Notes under the pieces: generated by a model | The model's database searches: none | The model's input: only the letters and a program-made list of their open reading frames with translations | What the model was told of the DNA's origin: nothing | Shown here: positions 16,024 through 23,317 of the stretch, piece after piece | How the letters are laid out: the number at the start of each line of letters is the position of its first letter | Numbering within the stretch: position 1 is the first letter of the stretch | Translations under genes and position numbers: made by a program | NCBI GenBank assembly: GCA_038747915.1 | Contig: JBCDJJ010000019.1 | Coordinates: 1-47,212 of the forward strand | Direction of reading: 5' to 3' | Source: JBCDAP01 sp038747915 | GTDB lineage: Bacteria; Planctomycetota; Phycisphaerae; Phycisphaerales; UBA1924 | Length of the DNA stretch: 47,212 nt

Positions 16024-17160
16024 TTATCGGAAGATATCACGGCCACGTACACCGTCTCTGGTGCTCCAGAACCACGCGGCGTAGATACCCGCGGTACCGG
16101 CTTCGGCAGATCCGTTCTCCATGTCGGCGAGGCCGGTGCCGAGATCGGCATCGCCCGGCTGCCAGAGATCGCGGTCCATGGGGCCGAAGGCTTCGGTGGT
16201 GTCGCTCTCGAGGGCGAACCATCGGTCGTAGAGTTCTCGCATGATGACGGTGGTGACGCTGCCGTCCGAGGTGGCCACACCAACCTGCGCACTCGGGTTG
16301 TGCCAGCTCGCGCGGCCGGTGGCCCGGGTGCGATCGGCGCGCAGGCCGTTTCGTCGGTTGATCAATTGGGACTCTTCGCGCACGAGTGAGCGGTAGTCCT
16401 GCCGCTCCCAGAGCATGACCTTGTTGGAAGGCGTGGCGATGTCGGCGAGCCGCATGCGGCGAGCGTTCGCGGTGATCGGGTTGTTGTTCGAGGTTTCCGC
16501 AGTAGCCCGACGGCCACCCCACGCGGTGCTGCCCGAGCCGCGCGCGTATCGCTCCGGATCGAAGAAGGCGGTCGGTGAATAGAAGTAGGAGGTGGGCACC
16601 AGGGTGTTCTTGAGACCTTGATCGTCGGCATCATTCTGCGCAATCTCATCGTTGATCACCGCATCGCGGATTTCGAGCAGGTTGAGGTCCGCGGGGTGCC
16701 ACTGGTTCTCCAGAACCCGGTTGTTCGCTTTGCCCGAGAGATAGCCCGAGAGCAGCGATGCCCAGACCGTGCCGAAGAACTCGCCTCGGTACTCGCCCGG
16801 CTCATCGAAGGCGAAACGCCTCGTGCTCGCAAGCTGAAGCGTGTTGACCACGTCGAACCATCGGAGGCCCGAGAGATTGATCACACTCGGATTGAAATCG
16901 ATCTCTGGGTGGAGGGCGTTGATCAGCGAGTCGTCGAAGTCGAGGGCGTAGACCGACTGCGTCTGCGCGTGCCCGCGCAGATTGGAGAGGCTTTGCACCG
17001 ACTGCGCCGCCACGCGAGCGCGAGAGATTGTCGGCAGCAGCAGCCCGATCAGCAGCGCGATGATCGCGACGACCACGAGCAGTTCGATGAGTGTGAAACC
17101 CCGTCGGGTCGTGGTGGATGTGGTGTTCACGATTCGGTGGCTCCGCGTTGGGTTCTTCAT
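16024..17160 (-). CDS. Prepilin-type N-terminal methylation domain protein (third copy)
   Basis: A 378-residue protein with a basic leader ending RRG followed by FTLIELLVVVAIIALLIGLL, the class III signal cleaved after Gly and N-methylated by a prepilin peptidase. The hydrophobic helix would sit in the membrane or assemble into a pseudopilus, leaving a large C-terminal domain outside. The C-terminal part contains a WHNPSAQVGVATSDGSV segment, reminiscent of the His...Asp-Gly end motif of planctomycete DUF1559-type prepilins. Start 17160 was chosen because it gives a 21-residue leader; the open frame continues upstream to 17469 with implausible Arg/Pro-rich sequence. The Shine-Dalgarno is weak. 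It lies downstream of paralogue 2 but is separated by about 600 bases that carry the CATATGATTT dyad, so it is probably its own unit. Confidence 0.88.
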   Translation of the reverse strand: MKNPTRSHRIVNTTSTTTRRGFTLIELLVVVAIIALLIGLLLPTISRARVAAQSVQSLSNLRGHAQTQSVYALDFDDSLINALHPEIDFNPSVINLSGLRWFDVVNTLQLASTRRFAFDEPGEYRGEFFGTVWASLLSGYLSGKANNRVLENQWHPADLNLLEIRDAVINDEIAQNDADDQGLKNTLVPTSYFYSPTAFFDPERYARGSGSTAWGGRRATAETSNNNPITANARRMRLADIATPSNKVMLWERQDYRSLVREESQLINRRNGLRADRTRATGRASWHNPSAQVGVATSDGSVTTVIMRELYDRWFALESDTTEAFGPMDRDLWQPGDADLGTGLADMENGSAEAGTAGIYAAWFWSTRDGVRGRDIFR

Positions 17161-17762
17161 GAGGTGCCCGCGTGTGGCTGGGGTGTGTGTGGCAGGTGGT
17201 CGGTGTGATCCGGGAGGCCCCGGGCGGCCGCCTCCGCGCGGCCGCCCGATCGGGCGCTCACCGGTCGGGGTGTTGGTTCGAGACGCGAGACGGCGTAGGT
17301 ACGTTCCTGAGGTCCGCGTGCGCTGCATCGGCGGTGCCGGGTTGGGCACACGACTCCGTGAACGAGGATGCAGCACTGATGGCTCGGTCTGCCAGCATGT
17401 TGAATGCCCCTTGGCCGGTGTCGTGCCGGCATGAACCCCAAACGCAAATGCCGCATGTGAACGCAGCATTCATCATATGATTTTATGCTGAAATCATATG
17501 TGAGCAAGCCGTTTGCACTGTTTCAGTTCGTTCCGCCCGAGAATATCCCTCGTCGCTGCAAAGCACGTCCGAGCAGCGACTTGACTCCGGACTGAACTCG
17601 CGGCACAGCTGGCAAATTCGCCCGTTCTGCTCCGCATTACATGATTTCGATATGTACTCGTTTCGACTGATAGACCGCATGTGATGCGCCGGCACCACGA
17701 AACATATGACGGCGAAAGCGAGTGGAGACGTTGCAACGAGGCGAGCGATGCGTATGCCGGGG
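17161..17762. other. 602-base intergenic region with AT-rich dyads
   Basis: No convincing gene. The region is AT-richer than its surroundings between about 17460 and 17710. It holds the perfect dyad at 17474-17500 and further ATATG-type sites at about 17640-17655 (TACAT...ATGTA) and 17703 (CATATGAC). Short open frames here have no start signals or recognisable products. Confidence 0.5.
17468..17500. promoter_or_regulatory. Perfect 10-bp dyad CATATGATTT/AAATCATATG
   Basis: Arms 17474-17483 and 17491-17500 with a 7-bp spacer. The left side begins ATTCATCATATGA (17468-17480), identical over 13 bases to the minus-strand element at 8142-8154 upstream of paralogue 1. It lies about 310 bases upstream of the prepilin-type gene starting at 17160. 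Operator function is inferred from the symmetry and recurrence. Confidence 0.55.
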
Positions 17763-19193
17763 TCAGGTGCCGAACTGTTCGCCGAGTTCGTCGTTTAAGA
17801 GAAAGAACATGGCCGCGGGGACCGGCGGGTAGCTCATCTCCATGCGGCACAGGCCGAAGTCGTCCGGATCCCAGTCCAGCCGGTCGAAGGTGCGCTCGGT
17901 CAAATCGTTGTACCGGGGCACGCTGCGGCATTCGCCTGCCGAACTCACGGTGTCGTACGCGACCGGACGCTCGTGGGTAAAGAGTCGATCGCTCGCCAGC
18001 TTCGAGGCGATCGGTCCTCCGTCGAAGAGGTCGCTGAAGACCTCGAGCGAAGGCTTGTGCGGGCCGTCGAGCATGCTGCGGTGGACGAGCAACTCGAACA
18101 CCGCGAGTTCAGCGGGGGTTCTTAGCGGCATGCGGAACGATGGCTCGGCGGGCTCGCCGCTTTGGGTGAACCGCTCGTACCCACCTCGGAATACCTCGCC
18201 CAAGACACAGGTCAGCGTGCCGGGGACGCCGGCCGGCCCGGATGCGGTGAACTGGTAGCCGCTCAGCTCGGTCCGGCCCGGGATCCGCTCGATGTCGGGC
18301 AGCGGCCTGGAGCAGAAGTCCACCATGAGCGGCAGGTCGGCGAATCGCCGTGAGTCGATCTCGCTCGGGATCGGGAACAGTGGTTCTCGGTTCCGCACAG
18401 CATGCACATCGCCCTTTTGGCCGAGACGGCTGCCCCGTGAGACGCGCCAGGGCACGGACGGCCGCAGGCGCTTGAGGTCGATGAAGCCCATGTTCCCGAC
18501 GACATCGAGGCGCGCGGGGTCGGACTCGGTCGGCGCGAGGATGTACCGGCAGAAGATCGCGGCGCAGTGAACGCCGAGGATGTAGCCGTTGGCCCTGAAG
18601 GCCTGGCGGCGGTGCTCGAGCTCGGCTCGCGGGTCGTTGGTTTGCGAGTGCGTCGCGAGCATGATGTCGAATGTGTTGCGGTCGCCGGCCTGTTGCTGAA
18701 CCACATCAAGAAACGCCTCGGAGGCGATCTGGGCCTCTTCGATTAGATCGGGCGGCACCTGCTGGGCTCGAGCCGCGTCGAAGAAGAGCTTGAAGCCTGG
18801 CTTCCCTGGCACGTGGCGACCGCCGACGAAGACATCCTCGTCGTCCAGGAACCGCCAGACTTTGCGGGCGAGGCCGAACTGCAGGTTCATGGCATCGGCG
18901 AGTGTCGTCGCACCGTGCGGCGGCTGACCGGGCAGGGCCTGAACAACACGAGCCACCGCGGACCGCAGCCGCAGCAGAACGGCCTCGGCGGCGTGGGGGA
19001 AGGGTGTTACCTCTCGAAGCTCGGCCTGCGATGTCACAGCCGATAGGCTACCAGCCGCGCGGGGGCCCCCCGCGCCGCGCCGCTGGCCTCGGGACGGAGA
19101 GGGCTCGACAAGAGCACCCGGTCGTTTTGCTAACAACACGGGATCTCTGTCGATTGCAGCCTGGAGAACCTGCGCACCGCGTGACTTAGCCAT
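17763..19193 (-). CDS. Protein of unrecognised family, paralogue 2 of 2
   Basis: A 476-residue protein from the ATG at 19193, homologous to the 428-residue protein at 6778-8064. Shared blocks include HVPGKPGFKLFF, AGDRNTFDIMLA, RAELEHRRQAFRANGY, a VGNMGFIDLKRLR block and VPWRVSRGS; the conserved end has EMSYPP. The ATG overlaps the stop of the upstream prepilin gene by 8 bases and has GGGAG five bases before it, which suggests translational coupling. However, the first 52 residues are Pro/Arg-rich and absent from paralogue 1; a GTG at 19037 would give 424 residues, close to the paralogue's length. No signal peptide, membrane segment or catalytic motif was recognised. Its place at the end of a metzincin-prepilin-prepilin transcript may hint at a linked role, but no function can be assigned. 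Confidence 0.8.
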   Translation of the reverse strand: MAKSRGAQVLQAAIDRDPVLLAKRPGALVEPSPSRGQRRGAGGPRAAGSLSAVTSQAELREVTPFPHAAEAVLLRLRSAVARVVQALPGQPPHGATTLADAMNLQFGLARKVWRFLDDEDVFVGGRHVPGKPGFKLFFDAARAQQVPPDLIEEAQIASEAFLDVVQQQAGDRNTFDIMLATHSQTNDPRAELEHRRQAFRANGYILGVHCAAIFCRYILAPTESDPARLDVVGNMGFIDLKRLRPSVPWRVSRGSRLGQKGDVHAVRNREPLFPIPSEIDSRRFADLPLMVDFCSRPLPDIERIPGRTELSGYQFTASGPAGVPGTLTCVLGEVFRGGYERFTQSGEPAEPSFRMPLRTPAELAVFELLVHRSMLDGPHKPSLEVFSDLFDGGPIASKLASDRLFTHERPVAYDTVSSAGECRSVPRYNDLTERTFDRLDWDPDDFGLCRMEMSYPPVPAAMFFLLNDELGEQFGT

Positions 19194-20250
19194 CTTCTCC
19201 CGTCCCGTTCACGAGGTCGTGGATGAGCCACCATGAATTGGTGATCTCACGAGTGTAGTGCTGTTGCTTGTTGCCGGGCAGGATCTCGAGGCTGTTTTGG
19301 GCTCCGCCATTCAGGATCAGATCGTCGATCTCGTTTCGGAGCCCGGGGTTGCGTTTGGATGAGGCGCTCCCGTCAGCGAACGCCAGGTTCCAGAGCTGCC
19401 CGTCGTAGTGGGAGCGACTCTGAACACCCTCGTTGGACCGATTGAAGAAAAGCTGATCGGTGAACATGGGACGATCGGCCGGGAATCGGTCGAGCCTGCG
19501 ATACGCCCTCATCCCCCACCGGGGGTCGTCCGGATCGATGCCCGGCGCGCCGCTCCGAGGGAAGAACCGATCGCGGAGATCACGATCCCATTCTCCTCGA
19601 GTTGGGTCGGCCAGATCGCCGAACCCGTTGTAGGGCGCATAGTTGTAGGAGCTGCGGACAAGATCGATATCCGAGAGTTCTTCCCCTTCGACGTTGCCGA
19701 AGGCGGTCTGGGGAGCCCGGAGCCAGGGGAAGGGGTACTCGTCGCGCGTGAAGAGCTGGGCCTGTTCAGCTGGGCAGAAGAAAAGCTGATCGTCTTCGAC
19801 GTTGTACGAGGCGACGAGCAGCCCGTGGTTGCGGAGTTCGTACTCGACCTCGAACTGGTACGCATCGGGTCCTTGCCCGCTCTCTGCCCGTGCCGAGAGG
19901 AACGCGTTGCCCGCGTACGCCACCATGTAGCTCTCGGGCACGCGATTACCGATACCCCAGTAGAGGAACTCTCGGAGCCAGGGCTCGCTCTCGAAGTCGC
20001 TCTCGGAGACCAGTTCTTCTTCGCGCTCGATGTTGCTCACTGTGGGCATGAGCGTGCCGTCGTAGTCGGTGGAGTACGCGGTGGACGCCTGCACGAGGCC
20101 ACGCTGCGAGTTGAGGCATTGGATCACGAGCGCGCTCTGCCTTGCCCTTCCGATCGTGGGCACAAGGAGACCGATGAGCAGCGCGATGATCGCAACGACT
20201 ACGAGCAACTCGATGAGCGTGAAGGCCTGCGGCGCCGTGTGTCTATTCAT
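19186..20250 (-). CDS. Prepilin-type protein, tandem duplicate copy 2
   Basis: A 354-residue protein with a 9-residue leader (MNRHTAPQA) followed by FTLIELLVVVAIIALLIGLLVPTIG, a class III signal. Unusually the residue before Phe is Ala instead of Gly. The rest is strongly similar to the upstream gene product (20373-21464): SNIEREE, NHGLLVASYNVE, QAQLFTRDEYPFPWLR, RWGMRAYR, FPADRP and SRSHYDGQ...ADGSA...KRNP recur in the same order. The His...Asp-Gly pair near the end resembles the motif of DUF1559-like prepilins but with longer spacing. An alternative ATG at 20295 would add 15 residues; neither start has a strong Shine-Dalgarno. The stop codon overlaps the start of the next gene. Confidence 0.88.
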   Translation of the reverse strand: MNRHTAPQAFTLIELLVVVAIIALLIGLLVPTIGRARQSALVIQCLNSQRGLVQASTAYSTDYDGTLMPTVSNIEREEELVSESDFESEPWLREFLYWGIGNRVPESYMVAYAGNAFLSARAESGQGPDAYQFEVEYELRNHGLLVASYNVEDDQLFFCPAEQAQLFTRDEYPFPWLRAPQTAFGNVEGEELSDIDLVRSSYNYAPYNGFGDLADPTRGEWDRDLRDRFFPRSGAPGIDPDDPRWGMRAYRRLDRFPADRPMFTDQLFFNRSNEGVQSRSHYDGQLWNLAFADGSASSKRNPGLRNEIDDLILNGGAQNSLEILPGNKQQHYTREITNSWWLIHDLVNGTGEDG

Positions 20251-20372
20251 CTGAGTTGGGTGGACACTCACGGGAACTCCGTTCGTTGGAAGCATGTTCT
20301 CGCTGCGGCATCAACATGCGCCGAGCACGTCGGGCACTCACGCGGGGCCACAGACTGGCCTCGTCTTCGTGC

Positions 20373-21464
20373 TCAGATACGTCCTCCCGTGTCGTTCACG
20401 AGGTCGTGGATCTGCCACCAGACGTTGGCGGGGTTGCGTGTGTAGTTCTGCTGGTCGTTGCCGGGCAGGATCTCGGTGACGATGTAGCTCCCACCCTGTT
20501 GGTCGCTCAGGATCAGCTCGTCGAGCTCCCGCCGGAGCATGGGGTTGCGTTTGTTGACGGCGCTGCCGTCGACGAAGACAAGGTTCCATGCCTGCCCGCC
20601 GTAGTGAGACCGCGACTGGGTAAGCCGACTGCTCGTCCCCGTGTAGATCTGGTCGATGAACACCGGGCGGTCGGCCGGGAAGTCATCGATGGTTCGGTAG
20701 GCTCGCATGCCCCATCGGACATCGTTCTGGGCGATACCCCCCCCGTAGACGCGATCGCGGACCTCTCGGCTCCACTCGTTGCGTGTGGGGTCTGCGATGG
20801 ACGCGGGGCCGTTGTAGGGCGCGTAGTTGTATCCGCTCCGGACGAAGTTACTCGTGCCGTTGCCCGCGGTGCCGGTGGCGGCGTTGTGCGTCGTCTGCGG
20901 GCTGCGCAGCCAGGGGAAGGGGTACTCATCACGGGTAAAGAGCTGTGCCTGCTGCGCAGGGCAGTAGTAGAGTTCATCGTTCTCGACGTTGTACGACGCG
21001 ACGAGCAGGCCGTGATTGGTGAGCTCGTAGTCAATATCGATGCGGAACGATCGCTCGGCGAATCCGGTGATGATCTGGCCGTTGTAGTTCGGTGTGACAT
21101 CGGTCGAGGTGCTCATCGTGCCGCTGATCGCGACGGTGTAGGTGTGGGGCACGTTGTCGCCGATCGCCCAGTAGAGGACCTCGGGCGGTGTATCCGGGGC
21201 GAGCTCCTCGCGTTCGATGTTGCTCGATGTCGGCATGACCATGCCGGCGTAGTCGGTGGAGTATGCGGTGGTCGCCTGCATCAACCCGCGTTGGGTGTTG
21301 AGGCAAACGATGACGAGCGTTGTTTCCCTCGCGCGGAAGAGGGCGGGTACCGCGAGCCCCACGAGCAGCGCGATGATGGCCACGACAACGAGCAACTCGA
21401 TGAGTGTGAAACCGGGCCGTACTGAAAAGCGATAAGGACCCGTGCGCCGCGGGCTCACAGGCAC
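20373..21464 (-). CDS. Prepilin-type protein, tandem duplicate copy 1
   Basis: A 363-residue protein starting at GTG, with an 18-residue basic leader ending VRPG, then FTLIELLVVVAIIALLVGLAVP. Cleavage is expected after Gly18. The large C-terminal domain is that of the neighbouring copy 2, indicating tandem duplication. The start overlaps the 3' end of the upstream metzincin gene by 10 bases and has GGAG four bases before it, so translation is probably coupled. Products of this type form pseudopilus-like or surface structures processed by a prepilin peptidase; which assembly machine is used is not visible here. Confidence 0.9.
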   Translation of the reverse strand: MPVSPRRTGPYRFSVRPGFTLIELLVVVAIIALLVGLAVPALFRARETTLVIVCLNTQRGLMQATTAYSTDYAGMVMPTSSNIEREELAPDTPPEVLYWAIGDNVPHTYTVAISGTMSTSTDVTPNYNGQIITGFAERSFRIDIDYELTNHGLLVASYNVENDELYYCPAQQAQLFTRDEYPFPWLRSPQTTHNAATGTAGNGTSNFVRSGYNYAPYNGPASIADPTRNEWSREVRDRVYGGGIAQNDVRWGMRAYRTIDDFPADRPVFIDQIYTGTSSRLTQSRSHYGGQAWNLVFVDGSAVNKRNPMLRRELDELILSDQQGGSYIVTEILPGNDQQNYTRNPANVWWQIHDLVNDTGGRI

Positions 21465-22849
21465 TGCTCCAGCGCCTCGTTGAACGCGGCGACGTCAAAG
21501 CTGTCGAGGATGCCCGAGGTATCGAAGTCGCCGGTCTGGAGATCGCCGGTCGTGATCGCGTTGAGCAGCAGCAGGATGTCGTTGACGTCGGGGCCGCCGT
21601 CGCCCGAGAGATCGGCGATGCACGCGGCGAGCACATCGAGGCAGGTGGAATTGATGTTCGCTTGGATGAAGCTGCTCATAATCGGGACCGAGCCCTGGCC
21701 GAAGTTCGGCTGGCCTGGTCCGTCGCACGACCCGATCGACGTACACATGATGTGGCAGTCACCGGGGAAGTAGTTGTTGTCGGCGGGCACGTTGCAGTGG
21801 AGGACACTCAAGCCATGGCCCATCTCGTGAGCCAGAAGCTGAATGCGACGGGTGAGCGTGTCCTGCGAGAGGATCTTGTTCACGCCGTAGCGCTCATCGG
21901 TGCACAGGCCGGAGAGGAAGGCCTGGCCGACCGGCGTGCCGTTTGGGTTAGTGAAGCTGATGTCGCTGAAGGCATGAACGAGGTCGCCCCGTTCGTCGAC
22001 AAGGTTGGTCTCCCATTCGTTCTTGAGCGCGTTCAGGAGATTAAACGACCCTGTGATCTGGGTATACGGATCGTCGTTCCTCGACGTCCGCAGCATCAGC
22101 GTCTTGATCTCGACGGTCGTGTTGAAGTCATTCATGAAGACCTGATCAACGCCCGTGACGATCGTCTCCACGAACGCGGTGACATCTTCGACATTGTTCC
22201 CGAGCTGCCGGTACACCCGGTTGTCGACATCGAGCGACAGCTCGATGCGAACCATCGAGCCCGAATCCGCCTGGGGAGCGCCGTCCGTCGAGAGTTCCGG
22301 TGTCGGCGCCGTCGGGAGCGATACCTGCGGGTTGGCAGCCATGGCCGAACCCTCGGCGCCGCAGGCACATGTCGCTTCCTCGCCGATCTGATCGGGGTCG
22401 GGAATCGACGCATGCGAGATTGCCCCGAGCGGGCTGAGAACCGGCGTGATCTCATGAACGGAACCATCGCCCAGCGTGACCATCAGTTCGGCACGCCCGT
22501 CTCGGACCGCGCCCGCGACACTGGAGCCGGGATCACCAAGAACCTCGCCGCGAACAGCAACAGATGGTGGTGGTTCGACGGCGTTGTATCCATCTTCGGC
22601 GCTGGTCAGCACGCGGAAGCCGCGCGATCTGACGCTGACCGGTTCGAGCCGAACGGTGTGCATGACGCCGCCGATCATGAACTCAGCCGTCCCCGACTCG
22701 CTGATCTCACCGGGCGTGACATCGATCTCGACCCCGGAGAGCGCGCTCGTCAACGCTGGAGACGTGATCTGCCCGTGAGATGGGATGGTGAGGGCGCACA
22801 CCATCAGGATCCCCGCCCCAGCCCGAATGTTTCGGAACCCGATCAGCAT
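21455..22849 (-). CDS. Exported metzincin metalloprotease with dockerin-like tail
   Basis: A 464-residue exported protease. N-terminal signal peptide (MLIGFRNIRAGAGILMVCALTIPSHG), then a propeptide-like region with VRGEVLGDPGSSVAGAV (about 99-115), similar to reprolysin (M12B) prodomains. The catalytic zinc site is HEMGHGLSVLH (His341, Glu342, His345, His351); the position normally Gly in HExxHxxGxxH is Ser348. Several Cys residues surround the site (LHC, CHIMC, SCDG). The end carries two dockerin-like calcium-binding segments (DLSGDGGPDVNDI and GDFDTSGILDSFD). Start 22849 was chosen for the signal peptide; the longer open frame from 22948 has no leader. It is first in a probable transcript with two prepilin genes and paralogue 2. 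Confidence 0.88.
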   Translation of the reverse strand: MLIGFRNIRAGAGILMVCALTIPSHGQITSPALTSALSGVEIDVTPGEISESGTAEFMIGGVMHTVRLEPVSVRSRGFRVLTSAEDGYNAVEPPPSVAVRGEVLGDPGSSVAGAVRDGRAELMVTLGDGSVHEITPVLSPLGAISHASIPDPDQIGEEATCACGAEGSAMAANPQVSLPTAPTPELSTDGAPQADSGSMVRIELSLDVDNRVYRQLGNNVEDVTAFVETIVTGVDQVFMNDFNTTVEIKTLMLRTSRNDDPYTQITGSFNLLNALKNEWETNLVDERGDLVHAFSDISFTNPNGTPVGQAFLSGLCTDERYGVNKILSQDTLTRRIQLLAHEMGHGLSVLHCNVPADNNYFPGDCHIMCTSIGSCDGPGQPNFGQGSVPIMSSFIQANINSTCLDVLAACIADLSGDGGPDVNDILLLLNAITTGDLQTGDFDTSGILDSFDVAAFNEALEQCL

Positions 22850-23317
22850 GTGACTATGACCCCAAAGCTGTGCCCCACGATCCCTGCCCCGCGGTCGGGT
22901 GGACGGCCCTCGCGCGAGAACATCGCTCGATACATTATATGATAACATGGGAAATGTTGGAGGGAAGTGGTCGTTTCGAGGACTTTTGAGTCTGCCTGTC
23001 CTCGACCGAGAATCAGCGGTTCGAGCGGCACAGCACGCGGTGTAATCGTCTGTTTGTGATGCCTAGAACAAGCTTTTTCAAGTTGCTGACGCGGTCGCGC
23101 GAGACGATGTTCGGTTTGGTGCGGCGAGCGCGAAATCACACAGACTTGATTGGTTCCCACATATCATGCTTGCCCCCGGCGGAATCGATGTATTATGTGA
23201 TATGAAGCCGCATCGCGTGGTGCGTTGTTGGCCTGTTCGAGGGTTTGGGGATTGACCGGGTCGGGTCGGCCGGGTTTCATCCCGCGCTGGTGTGATTTCT
23301 TTGAGGAGAACTCATCG
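22850..23317. other. Divergent intergenic region with a repeated AT-rich motif
   Basis: 468 bases between the metzincin and beta-propeller genes. Two copies of a 22-bp motif, consensus CGATNNATTATRTGATA, lie in the same orientation at 22928-22949 and 23186-23207 (16 of 22 positions identical). CATATCA (23160-23166) and TGATATG (23198-23204) form an additional inverted pair. No gene is evident. Confidence 0.55.
23170..23196 (+). promoter_or_regulatory. Candidate promoter of the beta-propeller gene
   Basis: TTGCCC (23170-23175), a 15-bp spacer and TATTAT (23191-23196), the latter a near-consensus -10 box inside the second copy of the AT-rich motif. It would give a leader of about 115 nt before the ATG at 23318. 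The -35 box is poor and the spacing short. Confidence 0.4.

Noticed and set aside
17483..17698. Small open frame in the AT-rich intergenic region
   Set aside because: No Shine-Dalgarno or recognisable protein; the region looks regulatory.
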